Notes: generated by a model not told the origin, from the sequence alone. DNA of 37,020 nucleotides from an uncultured Gemmiger sp. (GCA_944388215.1 CALXHT010000020.1:1-37020), one strand, 5' to 3'. Positions 1 through 8,299 are shown, counted from the stretch's first letter. Translations and numbers: made by a program.

Positions 1-95
1 TTTATAACCACCACAAACAGCGCCGGAAGTTGTGCATACTACACAATTTCCGGCGCTTTATCATGCTATTTTCCCGTACGTCACAGTTCTCCGAC
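1..95. repeat. Left copy of imperfect direct repeat flanking a 4.85-kb accessory segment
   Basis: Positions 20-95 align without gaps to 4872-4947. Shared blocks are the GAAGTTGTGCA arm of the palindrome, TATCAT, TATTT, CCG and TCTCCGAC, all at identical offsets; the start (TTTAT...CACAAAC) is also similar. The segment between the copies holds degraded defence-type genes. I infer a duplicated boundary, such as an ancient insertion or recombination scar; it could instead be a dispersed intergenic element that happens to occur twice. Confidence 0.55.
20..56. terminator. Palindromic hairpin, family copy 1
   Basis: The left arm is GCGCCGGAAGTTGTG at 20-34 and the right arm CACAATTTCCGGCGC at 42-56, with one G-U pair and a 7-nt loop. 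Related palindromes lie at 4871, 9304, 16370 and 16853. A terminator for a gene left of the window is plausible, but the following T run is weak. Confidence 0.6.
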
Positions 96-397
96 CAGAC
101 TACTACGTCCAACCACGCTATTACCTAAAGCGCTTGGTGTGACCATATTCTTTCGAGCCAAATATATATCGATATTTCATTTATTTTTTTCAATCATATT
201 ACACGATTCCAAACCACTCTTGATAAACGACCTCTGTGCTTTTTGGTTCTTTCCCGTAAATTCTGACATTGCCGCCGACGCATATCCTTCTATTCTTGCT
301 TGCCTTTTATTCATGTGCTATTCTAAAAGAAATAAGGAATCCCGAATCGTTGCCTCACATGATTTGATTGCTCATTTGCGATAGGGAGGTCGTTTGT
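96..397. other. Gene-free AT-rich leader
   Basis: No convincing coding frame, RNA gene or repeat is visible. The DNA is AT-rich compared with everything after 8.2 kb. The only functional signal is the AGGGAGG ribosome site at 383-389 that serves the gene starting at 398. Confidence 0.5.
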
Positions 398-2386
398 ATG
401 GATGCAGAGTTGGAGATCCGACGCCTACAGCGCAGAGTACAAGAGCTCGAACAAGAAAATGCTGAATTGCGGGCACAGCTGGCGGCGTTTGGTTTGAGCA
501 GTTCTGCGCAGGGCAAGGCTGGAGATACCGTTCTTTCTGCGGCACAAATGCCCTCTAACACGGCGGCTACACTGGACGCGCCCGCCCCCAATACGGTCAC
601 ACCCTCTCACAACCGTCAAAGTATACCGCCTGCCCAATCCGCCCCATTGTCTGTCGCCCGCACCAGTTCTCCCGCCGAAAAGATCCGTCTCTTTCGTTCC
701 CTGTTTCGCGGCCGCACCGATGTTTACGCCCTGCGCTGGCACAGCGAAAAGGCACAGAAGAGCGGTTACAGTCCCGTTTGCGCGAATGAATGGCGGCCCG
801 GCCTGTGCGAAAAAGGGCGCGCTCCCTGCGCCAAATGTCCGAACCGCGTGCTGCGCCCGCTGGACGACGCAGCCATCTACCGTCACCTGGCCGGGCGGGA
901 CGCGCAGGGGCGCGACGTCGTCGGCTTGTACCCGATGCTGTCGGACGAGACCTGCTATCTGCTGGCGCTGGACTTCGACGACGCCAACTGGCAAGACTGC
1001 GCTCGCGCCATCGCGGACGTCTGCCGCGCACACAGTATCCCGTTCGCACTGGAGCGGTCTCGCTCCGGTCAAGGCGCGCATGTTTGGCTGTTTTTTGCCG
1101 AGGCCATTCCCTGCGCTAAGGCGCGCCGGCTTGGCGATGCGCTGCTGACTGCCGCTATGGACACTTGCGGTGGTATTTCCTTCACCGCCTACGACCGGAT
1201 GTTTCCCAACCAGGACACACTGCCCGCGGGCGGGTTCGGCAACCTGATTGCCTTGCCGTTGCAAGGTCAGGCCCGACGGCAGGGCAACAGTATATTTCTG
1301 AACGATTCGCTCACGCCCTACCCGGACCCGTGGGCGTTTCTTTCTACTGTGCGCACGCTGCTGCCCGGCCAGGCCGACGATTTGCTGGCAGCATTGAGCC
1401 CCGGCCATCCGCCGCTTGGGGTACTGACCGAACCGGCGGAAATGGCAGGCACCCACGCTTCACGCGCAGATATCACCCAGACAGCGACCAACTCCCACAC
1501 CCCCTGGAAGCCCCAACCTTCACCTGCCTTGTCCGCCCAGGATTTCAAACAACTACCGCTGCCCATCGTTCGCGCCAACGGGTTGTATATTCTTCTGGAG
1601 CATCTGACACCGGTGGCCCGCAACCGGCTAATTCGGTTGGCGGCCTTTCGCAACCCTGACTTTTACAAAAAACAGGCCATGCACTTTTCCACCCACAACG
1701 TCCCGCGCATTATTTCGACAGCGGTGGAGACAGATGGATATTTAGTGTTGCCACGCGGCTGCGAAGAACCTCTTTGCGCACTTTTAGAAGGTGTCGGGGC
1801 TGCCTGCGCCATCCAAGACGAAACCTGCCTAGGCCGCCCGTTGCACATCGCCTTTACCAGCACGCTGCGCCCCGACCAGCAGCCCGCGGTGGACGCTCTG
1901 CTGGCGCACCGTAATGGAGTTCTCAGCGCTACGACAGCCTTCGGCAAGACGGTGGTCGCGGCCTGGCTGATCGCACAACGCGGTGTCAACACGCTGATTT
2001 TGGTCCACACGCAGGCATTGCTCAACCAGTGGCAGGCGGCGCTCTCACAGTTCTTGCAGATCAACGAACAGCTGCCGCCGCAGCCCAAGCGCCGAGGCCG
2101 GCAGCGCAAACGCTGCCTGATCGGGCAGATCGGCGGCGGCAAACACACAGCTGCGGGATTTGTGGATATAGCGATGCTGCAATCGTTGGTCCACGGCGGC
2201 GAGATCGATCCGCTGGAAAGGCACGCTGACCCAGTACACCGGCCGCCTGCACCGTGCCGCGCCCGGCAAGCGGGAAGTTTTGCTGTACGATTATGTGGAT
2301 CTTCGCGTCCCGATGTTGGAACAGCAGTACCGCAGGCGGCTGCGCAGCTATGCGGCGCTGGCGTATACGGTGCGGGGCACAGCTGA
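398..2386 (+). pseudogene. TOTE-type primase-helicase, N-terminal part (broken by internal deletion)
   Basis: The ATG at 398 follows AGGGAGG by eight bases. The protein opens with a coiled coil (LRQ/E heptads, about residues 5-35). An archaeo-eukaryotic primase domain of the TOTE conflict-system type follows: a Cys cluster (PVCANEW...C...PCAKC), LALDFDD with the metal-binding Asp pair, SGQGAHVWLFF, and YDRMFPNQD...GFGNLIALPLQ. A superfamily-2 helicase domain then begins (LRPDQQPAV, TAFGKT Walker A, LILVHTQALLNQW). Just after VHGGEID the helicase homology stops and about 57 out-of-frame residues run to the stop. Motif II (DEAH) through motif V are missing. The continuation lies in another frame from 2214. 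I infer a deletion that removed several hundred codons, leaving the gene inactive as a helicase. The primase fold itself looks intact. Confidence 0.8.
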
Positions 2387-2858
2387 GAAGCCCGAATCGA
2401 GCGAGCAGACTGCACAACGCGAAGCAGCTGTTTTCGTGAGCTGTGAACAGTTTCCTCAGCGGTTTGCCGCGGATTTGGAAGGAGCCACCCGGGAGGTACT
2501 GCTCTGTGTTCCGTCGCTGTCGGCGCGATCTGTACAGCGCATGCTCCCCCTGTTACAGCGCTTGCAACACAAGGGCGGGGATGTGCAGGTTTACCTGCCG
2601 GAGCCCGCGCAGTTCCGGCCAGACATTCAGCCCAAAATCACCGCCAGCGCAGCCGCTTTGCAGCGGGCGGGCATCCCGGTTATGTTTTGCCCCGACCGCC
2701 TGCCCAACTTTTGTATACTCGACCAGCGGCTCGTTTGGTACGGCGGCCTCAACCCATTGGGCCGGATGCCGGACGGCGAGAGCTGCTTGCGGATGGACGC
2801 GCCGGATGTGGCGGCGGAGTTGATGGAGTTTTTGCGAGGTATAATGCCAAGCGGATGA
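2214..2858 (+). pseudogene. TOTE-type helicase C-terminal fragment with PLD-like tail
   Basis: This is the displaced 3' part of the gene that starts at 398, shifted in frame. It begins at the deletion scar with KGTLTQYTGRLHR, which is helicase motif VI, followed by APGKREVLLYDYVDLRVPMLEQQY, typical of the end of TOTE helicases. Residues further on (FVSCEQFPQRFAADLEGA, then LPNFCILDQRLVWYGGLNPLG) resemble the phospholipase-D-like C-terminal domain of this family. No ribosome site supports independent translation, although ATG at 2280 could start a 192-residue product. The fragment confirms that the original gene was full length before the deletion. Confidence 0.75.
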
Positions 2859-2972
2859 TGGCCAATACGGCGCGTTAGAAAATTCTCTTGCTTTTTCTGC
2901 TGTTTTATTCCATACCGGCTTCCGTTTCAAAACTTCCCAATTTCTACACTTTTGAAATCGGAGGCCCACCTT

Positions 2973-3084
2973 ATGAAACAGATTGACCGCCCGCAGTATC
3001 TCCAGCGCTTGTTGGGATCGCAGCCCCCCAGACCTCAAGCTCATCACCGGCATCCGCTGCTGCGGCAAGTCCTGCCTGTTATGA
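2973..3084 (+). pseudogene. 5' remnant of an AAA ATPase (AAA_14/DUF4143 type)
   Basis: A GGAGG site at 2960-2964 precedes ATG 2973. The first codons read MKQIDRPQYLQRLL, a standard opening for this ATPase family. After a one-base shift at a C6 tract near 3027 the frame continues PPDLKLITGIRCCGKSCLL, which carries the Walker A motif (consensus GxxxxGKS). A stop follows at once at 3082-3084. The usual protein is about 400 residues, so over 85% is missing. Members of this family occur widely in mobile and toxin-related loci; no function can remain here. Confidence 0.65.
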
Positions 3085-3270
3085 GCTTTCCGGCAGCAGA
3101 TCCAGCAGTAGGACCCGGCAGCCAATTTGCCTTGCAGCTCTACGTCCGGTTTCTCAATCCAGCCGCCGCGCCCCTGCTTAGCAACCGATTCTGATGCTTG
3201 TATTTTCCACATTACTGCCTTATACTTATTCCATGATACTGCAATATCAATGGTACAAGGAGTGCACAAG

Positions 3271-3588
3271 TTGGTAGATGAGCGATTAAAACAGATTCGG
3301 GAGCTCACCCTCATGCTGATGTATCTGACTTCCTGGGAAGATCATGATGCGCTGGGACTCAGGGCAGTAAAAAAGAAAGAACTGGGGAGCTATCCCCTTG
3401 CCCGCCGGTGCTGGAAAGGGTATGACTTCCGCCTCCTGAAGGACCTGGTAGAGGAAGGGCTGATTTGTGACAGCGGACGTACCCGGCCCGCTCAAATCAC
3501 TTCGGAGGGTGAGTCTGAGGCAAAAAAACTGTTGGCACAGTATGGCATCAAATTGGGAGAATGCAGGTACGACAATGCAAAACCATGA
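3271..3588 (+). CDS. DUF6429 family protein
   Basis: A 105-residue soluble protein. I chose the TTG at 3271 because AAGGAG sits at 3257-3262; an in-frame ATG at 3250 would place that site inside the gene. The sequence ELTLMLMYLTSWED, then WKGYDFRLLKDLVEEGLI, then a KKLL tail near the C-terminus, matches the DUF6429 pattern of a small winged-helix-like domain. The family's function is unknown. The stop overlaps the next gene by 14 bases, so translational coupling with the RhuM-like protein is likely. It appears intact despite lying between pseudogenes. Confidence 0.65.
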   Translation: MVDERLKQIRELTLMLMYLTSWEDHDALGLRAVKKKELGSYPLARRCWKGYDFRLLKDLVEEGLICDSGRTRPAQITSEGESEAKKLLAQYGIKLGECRYDNAKP

Positions 3589-4627
3589 ATCGAAGCATCC
3601 GATCCGCTCCAGTGCGGCGGAATACCTGACCTTCGTTGCCGCAACCGGCGATGGCGCAGATAGCATAGAGATGCGCTATGAAGACGAAAATATCTGGTTG
3701 ACACAGAAGATGATGGCCACTCTTTATGATGTCTCTGTCTCGGCCATCAATCAGCACCTAAAAAACATTTTTGAAGATGGCGAACTGGATAAGAAGGCGG
3801 TTATTAAGAAATACTTAATAACTGCCTCAGACGGAAAGCAGTACAACACAAACCACTACAATCTGCAGGCCATCATCGCGGTAGGCTTCAAAGTCAACAA
3901 TGACCGGGCGGTCCAGTTCCGTAAGTGGGCCAACGGTATTGTCAAGGACTATACGATCCAGGGCTGGGCCATAGACAGCGACCGACTGAAAAGCGGCGGC
4001 AGTGTTCTCACCAGGGAATATTTCGACCACCTGCTGGAGCAGATCCGGGAGATTCGGATGTCTGAGCGCAGGTTCTACCAGAAGATCACAGACATCTATG
4101 CCACCGCCTTGGATTATGACAAGTCAGCTAAGACCACGCGCCTGTTTTTCGCAGAGGTACAAAACAAACTGCATTGGGCCATCCACCGCCACACAGCGGC
4201 GGAACTGATCATGGAACGGGCCAATGCAGAAAAACCCCATATGGGTCTGACCTCCTGGGAGCAGTATCCGGATGGGAAGATTCAGAAGTATGATGTGTCC
4301 ATTGCCAAAAACTACCTCTCCAAAGAGGAGTTGCAGGCGCTGGAACGTATCGTCACCATGTATTTGGACTACGCGGAATATCAGGCCAGCCGCCATATCC
4401 CCATGACCATGCAGGATTGGTCTCAAAGACTCAACCGTTTTCTGGAGTTCAATGAACACGAGATCCTCCACGATACCGGCCGCGTGACCCATGAAATCGC
4501 CAAGGCGTTTGCGGAGAGCGAGTTCGAGAAGTACCGAGTCGTGCAGGACAGGCTGTTTGAAAGCGACTTTGACCGCTTCCTTACCTTGGAGAAAGAAGCG
4601 GAGCGGCACAACAATGAAGAATCCTGA
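3575..4627 (+). CDS. rhuM: RhuM family protein
   Basis: A 350-residue protein with the RhuM hallmark region ENIWLTQKMMATLYDVSVSAINQHLKNIFEDGEL, a helix-turn-helix-like segment. NHYNLQAIIAVGFKVNNDRAVQFRKWA follows, and then a long helical C-terminal half. The family was named from a Salmonella pathogenicity island. Related proteins are common on genomic islands and beside restriction or toxin genes, but the biochemical role is not established. The start at 3575 lies inside the end of the DUF6429 gene; a weak GGGAGA lies 14 bases upstream. The frame is complete, making it the best preserved gene of the island. Confidence 0.85.
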   Translation: MQNHESKHPIRSSAAEYLTFVAATGDGADSIEMRYEDENIWLTQKMMATLYDVSVSAINQHLKNIFEDGELDKKAVIKKYLITASDGKQYNTNHYNLQAIIAVGFKVNNDRAVQFRKWANGIVKDYTIQGWAIDSDRLKSGGSVLTREYFDHLLEQIREIRMSERRFYQKITDIYATALDYDKSAKTTRLFFAEVQNKLHWAIHRHTAAELIMERANAEKPHMGLTSWEQYPDGKIQKYDVSIAKNYLSKEELQALERIVTMYLDYAEYQASRHIPMTMQDWSQRLNRFLEFNEHEILHDTGRVTHEIAKAFAESEFEKYRVVQDRLFESDFDRFLTLEKEAERHNNEES

Positions 4628-4851
4628 TCCCCATTTCCCATGACTTTCAAACCCACGTTGGAGCCTTTGCTCTGCCCAGTGAGCAAGTCATCCCCCCCGC
4701 AAGCCAAGCATTTTACTGTGTGGCCACCTTTCTGAATCAACCGCTTAAGGCGAGTCTGTAAGCTTGCAACGCGTGACGGTTGGCTGACCACCATTTGACC
4801 ACTTTTCTTTTTCCAACTGTTTTGATGAGTGAATTTTACGATCCAGCATTG

Positions 4852-4947
4852 TTTATTCCACACGCAAACCAGCGCGGGAAGTTGTGCAACCCGCACAAAT
4901 TCCCGCGCTGTATCATTGTTATTTGCCGGATGCCAAAGCTCTCCGAC
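4852..4947. repeat. Right copy of the flanking direct repeat, with palindrome copy 2
   Basis: This copy matches 1-95. It contains the palindrome with arms at 4871-4887 (AGCGCGGGAAGTTGTGC) and 4893-4909, one mismatch and a 5-nt loop. Beyond 4947 the left copy diverges, whereas this copy runs into tRNA-like sequence. The 4628-4851 stretch before it shows no recognisable gene. Confidence 0.55.
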
Positions 4948-4984
4948 TCCAAAGGCCAGAGGTTCGAATCCCCCCGGCCGCACC
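4935..4984 (+). other. Degenerate tRNA 3'-end-like sequence
   Basis: GAGGTTCGAATCC has the form of a T-stem-loop, followed by a C run, CGGCCGC (as an acceptor-stem strand) and ACCA. Its partner GCGGCCG is absent upstream and the anticodon and T stems do not pair properly, so this is not a functional tRNA. A strong terminator follows immediately, as after many tRNA genes. It may be what is left of a tRNA used as an integration site. Confidence 0.45.
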
Positions 4985-5020
4985 AAGAGCAGCATCTGAA
5001 AAGATGCTGCTCTTTTTATT
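4985..5020 (+). terminator. Intrinsic terminator
   Basis: A perfect 13-bp stem (AAGAGCAGCATCT at 4985-4997, AGATGCTGCTCTT at 5002-5014) closes a GAAA loop and is followed by TTTATTTT. It directly follows the tRNA-like sequence. Confidence 0.8.
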
Positions 5021-5070
5021 TTGTATGAAATTGTGCACGATGCTGCAAGGGGCGGATTCGAACAGCCTGT

Positions 5071-5120
5071 GCCCGCCGCTTGCGTCCCGGCGGGCAAAAA
5101 CAGTCCTGTGGACTGTTTTT
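5071..5120. repeat. Two adjacent hairpins next to tRNA-like scraps
   Basis: The first hairpin is GCCCGCCG (5071-5078) with CGGCGGGC (5088-5095). The second is AAAAACAGTCC (5096-5106) with GGACTGTTTTT (5110-5120), a perfect 11-bp stem with A and T tracts that could terminate in either direction. GGATTCGAAC at 5054-5063 is the reverse complement of a tRNA T-loop motif. Confidence 0.6.
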
Positions 5121-5134
5121 AAGGCGCGGCTCGG

Positions 5135-5158
5135 CGAATCCCCCCGGCCGCAGCAAGA
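5135..5158. repeat. Second copy of a 24-bp direct repeat
   Basis: The 24 bases at 5135-5158 match 4965-4988 with one mismatch (CGAATCCCCCCGGCCGCA, then C or G, then CAAGA). The two copies enclose a terminator and two hairpins. This suggests duplication of a tRNA end, such as an attachment-site pair, but no integrase gene is present. Confidence 0.5.
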
Positions 5159-5177
5159 AACATCTGTACAGACGGGC

Positions 5178-5447
5178 TTACCCCAACAGATCCTGCTCCT
5201 CGGGATGAGTCTCAAACCAGTGTATGGCGTAGGAACAGGTGGCCCTGGCCTTGCGGCCGTCCTGGCGCAGGGTATCGGCCACGGCACGCAGAAGCTGTCC
5301 GGCAACCCCCTGTCCCCGCAGAGAACCGTCCACAAAGGTGTGGTTAATGACAGCAATGCCCCCCTGTTCCGGGAAGGTTACTTCTGCCAGCAGTTTCCCC
5401 GTTTCATCCGTGGCAAAAATCCGGCCCGGTTCTTTGCAAAACTCCAT
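5178..5447 (-). CDS. Small GNAT-family N-acetyltransferase (COG2388/YjdJ-like)
   Basis: An 89-residue protein. The ATG at 5447 follows GGAGGTGTTTGTT, which rules out the longer upstream frame. It shows the single-domain GNAT pattern: a beta strand IAVINHTFVDGSLRGQGVAGQLL, containing the acetyl-CoA pyrophosphate loop (consensus RGxGxG/A), followed by YAIHWFETHPE. Proteins of this type are about 90-100 residues, so it is full length. Substrates are unknown, and members act in the cytoplasm. It stands alone, with no operon partner on its strand. Confidence 0.8.
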   Translation of the reverse strand: MEFCKEPGRIFATDETGKLLAEVTFPEQGGIAVINHTFVDGSLRGQGVAGQLLRAVADTLRQDGRKARATCSYAIHWFETHPEEQDLLG

Positions 5448-5994
5448 AACAAACACCTCCGACTTCAGTGTAACAAAAAAGTCGGGCAAGAGCAACGACA
5501 GATACCGCTTTTGTGTAGAATCGGATACACAGCTAAAGGTTGGTCGGGATAACCGGCAGTGAGGATTTCCCCTTTTGTGAAAATCCTCACTGTGAGTGCG
5601 CCGGACAAACTGTAGGGAAAACGTTTTAGATATGCAGCTTTCAGGAGGCATCGGTTTTGCCGTATATTATAGGGACTGATACAGCGCCGGGGGTTCCTCA
5701 GGCATGTCAAAGGTGTACGATCGCATCGGCTTTTCCGGTCATGATACAATTATAACGAAATGTAATTTTGATCTGTATTTATCCAAAATGTTAAAAATCT
5801 CCTCTTCCCGATCAGGATGCCACTGAAAGGGCATTTTTCTCTCTTTTTACGCTATCATCATGGCAGGCAAACCCTGCACTTTTTGCACGACCTTTTGCAT
5901 GACAAGCAAAAGGTCCTTTTTATTGTACAATACAAATGATACACTGGTAATAAATCAAAAAACTGTAGAATGGCGCATAAAAGGATAAAGGGAT
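5448..5994. other. 547-bp intergenic region with an inverted repeat and a terminator
   Basis: No gene is recognisable. A perfect 12-bp inverted repeat occurs at 5557-5568 and 5581-5592 (CAGTGAGGATTT and its complement) with a 12-nt loop and no T run. An intrinsic terminator stands at 5889-5920. The terminator has no visible gene before it on the plus strand, so a short untranslated transcript in about 5640-5888 is possible. AAAGGATAAAGGGAT precedes the ATG at 5995. Confidence 0.5.
5889..5920 (+). terminator. Orphan intrinsic terminator upstream of jetA
   Basis: The stem is GACCTTTTGC (5889-5898) with GCAAAAGGTC (5906-5915), with a 7-nt loop followed by CTTTTTATT. It has no obvious parent gene. 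Confidence 0.7.
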
Positions 5995-7191
5995 ATGAAG
6001 CTGTTTGAAAAAATTCCGGCAAGTTTCTTTTCCATCTTGGTCTCTCCCAACCGGGAACTGTATTGGACTGCGCTGGTTACGCTGCATCATCTGTTGGAAT
6101 ATGACCTTAATATTCCGGTAGAGGATTATTGTATCGCGTTGGGCGATACACTGTCCGATATGGAGCTGACTGCGGAGGAAACTCTGGATGAGGAAGAACA
6201 GCGGTTGATCCGGCAACCAAACGGAAAGGTCCGGTGGATCATTCATCGGCTCAAACGTGCCGGGTGGCTGGATACCGAATATCGGGACGGCACCTTTGAG
6301 GAAGTCATTGCGCCGCGGGATTATGCCGATCAGATGATCTGCCTTTTGCTGGAGTTGGAGCAATCCGAGACGAAAGAGTACAATTCGCTGGTGTTTTCCA
6401 CTTACAGCGGATTGAAGCAGGCCTACGAAGAAAAATCCGACCGTATGTATGAGGCTTTGCTGACCGCCCGAAGAAATACAACCGAGCTCTTGCAGGATTT
6501 AAAAAGCCTTTACCATAATATCCGATACTATCATCAGATCATCGGGCAGGCTGTGGACGTGAACCAGTTGCTGCACGACTACTATGATGAATACAAGGGA
6601 ATGCTGGACAGGATCTATCATCCCATCAAGACGATGGATTCCTTGCCCCATTACCGGCAGCCCATCCTGGGCATCCTTAACGCCCTGCTGGTGGATGATG
6701 AGATCATGGAGCGTGCGGTGGGCCGGATGGTGCAACTCCACCCGGACGAGGACCCGGCAGAGGCACGCCGAACGCTGGATGGCTACATACAGGAACTGCT
6801 GAGCAGCTATTCCAATGTAGAGGATATTTTGCGGCAGATCGACCGCAAACACCGGGCCTATACACGGGAATCGGTGGACAGCATCAAGTACCGTATGTCG
6901 GCAGACCACAGCATTGCGGGTAAACTCACCGAACTGCTGCGGACCTTGTCCGAAACGACTGCAGGAAAACAGCGGGAAGCGATGCTGGACTGGATGCAAA
7001 AGGGAATCCAGTGTGAGAATCAAGCCTTTGCCGATGGAGGTTCGCTGTGGCATCCTACTGTGCGCAGCCGGAGAAGTGGTGCCCCGGACCGGCTTGTGCA
7101 GGACCCCTCCCCGGAAGAAGAACGGGAATTGCTGCAGACATTCCGGGCAGACCGGAGCCGGAGGTATTCCATTGCCCGGGCGTGGCAGTAG
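5995..7191 (+). pseudogene. jetA: Wadjet JetA (DUF5716), C-terminally truncated
   Basis: The N-terminus MKLFEKIPASFFSILVSPNRELYW and the following winged-helix and long helical regions (DYADQMICLLLELEQSE, YNSLVFSTYSGLKQAYEEK, KSLYHNIRYYHQ) are those of type-II Wadjet JetA. JetA is the kleisin-like (MksF/MukF-like) subunit of a condensin-type anti-plasmid complex. The reading frame ends at 7191, about where a foreign minus-strand gene piece begins, so the last part of the protein is missing. The genes for JetB, JetC (the SMC-like ATPase) and JetD do not follow. The complex therefore cannot assemble from this locus. A GGAT...AAAGGG stretch precedes the ATG. Confidence 0.8.
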
Positions 7192-7673
7192 CCGAAATGT
7201 TTGGCAATGTAGGGGAAAAGCAGGGTCTTGGTTACCTGCAGCGCGGTGGCAATTGCCAGAAAGGCGAGGTCGGTGCGGTTTACAATGCCAGTCTTCTGCG
7301 CGAAGCGTGCGTTGATTTCGTCCAGTTCCCGGAAGGAAGCCTCGATCTCCTCGGGGGAAAGGATGTCTTCCAGAACGATCTCCCCGGGAACGGCGTTCTC
7401 TGCCTCGGAAACCAGACTTTCCCAACTCCGGGCCTGGGGCTGATGCTCCAGCGGGCGTTCCCGTGCGGCTTTGGCAGCCTGCGCTGCCGCGGCCGTCTCG
7501 GAAGAACGCCCCAGGGACGCCAGCAGCGCTTCGCTGGCGGTGATATTGGCGTCGGTCTCGGAGCGGGTCCGGGCCAGAGCCGGGTCATTTTGCAGCTGAC
7601 GGGAGAGGTCCAGGTTGTATTTCAGAACTTTGTTTCGTTCCAGCTCCTCTTTGCTGTATCGGAAAGTACTCAT
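7186..7673 (-). pseudogene. Unknown protein, C-terminus lost at the jetA junction
   Basis: From ATG 7673 this reads MSTFRYSKEELERNKVL, a helical charged region and an Ala-rich stretch. It then reads RTDLAFLAIATALQVTKTLLFPYIAKHFGY, where recognisable sequence ends at the junction. The frame runs on by chance through jetA to 7020. I do not recognise a named family; the TDL-FLAIATALQ stretch looks like an amphipathic or membrane-associated helix. It lies 21 bases after another minus-strand frame, so the two were an operon. This piece and jetA truncate each other. Confidence 0.5.
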
Positions 7674-7694
7674 TATGCCACCGAATGGAAAAAG

Positions 7695-8033
7695 TTACTG
7701 CATACCCAGGTCATGTTTCAGATCGTTGATGGCCGCCTGCAGGGTAATGTTCAGCGCATTGAGATAGTCCATGCGCTCTTTGTCCGCCTTGGATTCATCC
7801 CGCAGTGCCTTGATGATTTCCGACTGTGCTTTGACGGCGTTTTTATAGTAGAGTTCCTTGGCGTCCTTCAGTTTTTTGTTCTTGACATTGGCGACAATCC
7901 CCACCACGGCGGCGCCCAATCCCACGACCGAACCGCCGAAGAAGAGGGCAGCAAAACTGGCAACACCGCCGACGCCCACACCCGGGGCACCGGCCAGCAC
8001 TTCGGGAATGGCCGATTGGGAGATGGTGCGGGA
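7695..8033 (-). pseudogene. Glycine-zipper protein, N-terminus lost
   Basis: The frame reads SAIPEVLAGAPGVGVGGVASFAALFFGGSVVGLGAAVVGIVANVKNKK in overlapping steps: a glycine-zipper membrane hairpin followed by a charged coiled coil ending KERMDYLNALNITLQAAINDL. In-frame coding continues upstream of the GTG at 8000 until a stop at 8034, close to the point where plus-strand coding begins (8030). The true start is therefore probably missing. No ribosome site precedes 8000. Function is unknown; it is the upstream partner of the 7673 gene. Confidence 0.5.
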
Positions 8034-8179
8034 TCAGCTATGAGATCGGCTCCTTCGTGGCCCCGGCGGTCTGCAACATCCTCGTCACCTTCATCACGGG
8101 CGGCGTCTCCATGGGGATCTTCTTCTTTGTCTTCAGGATCATCTTCCCGGAGGGGGAAAAGTCCGCGCCGCAAAACTGA
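8030..8179 (+). pseudogene. C-terminal tail of a membrane-protein gene
   Basis: Forty-nine codons (SYEIGSFVAPAVCNILVTFI, then GGVSMGIFFFVFRIIFPEGEK) form one or two hydrophobic segments ending in a polar tail and a stop at 8177-8179. There is no start codon or ribosome site. It begins where the minus-strand piece ends, so it marks the right-hand edge of the rearranged segment. The parent family cannot be named from so short a piece; it resembles the last helix of a transporter. Confidence 0.45.
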
Positions 8180-8190
8180 AATGCCGGGCA

Positions 8191-8228
8191 CGGTCATTTT
8201 TGCGCAGCAGGCGACCAGTTTTGCGCAG
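8191..8228 (+). promoter_or_regulatory. LytTR-type direct repeat, site 1
   Basis: CGGTCATTTTTGCGCAG (8191) and CGACCAGTTTTGCGCAG (8212) place TTTTGC at 8198 and 8219, exactly 21 bp apart. TATGCT at 8251, or TACCAT at 8256, can serve as the -10 of the lipoprotein gene. The same architecture precedes the 24283 and 26970 genes. Confidence 0.65.
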
Positions 8229-8299
8229 CCGGTGGAAACCGTCCGCGCCGTATGCTACCATACAGGCAGAAACCATCTGTCTGTAAAGGAGGAAGCAAG

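Noticed and set aside
398..2858. A working TOTE conflict system
   Set aside because: Helicase motifs II to V are deleted and the frame is broken.
4920..4985. A functional tRNA gene
   Set aside because: The 5' acceptor strand is missing and the anticodon and T stems do not pair.
5995..7191. A functional Wadjet system
   Set aside because: JetA is truncated and no JetB, JetC or JetD gene follows.
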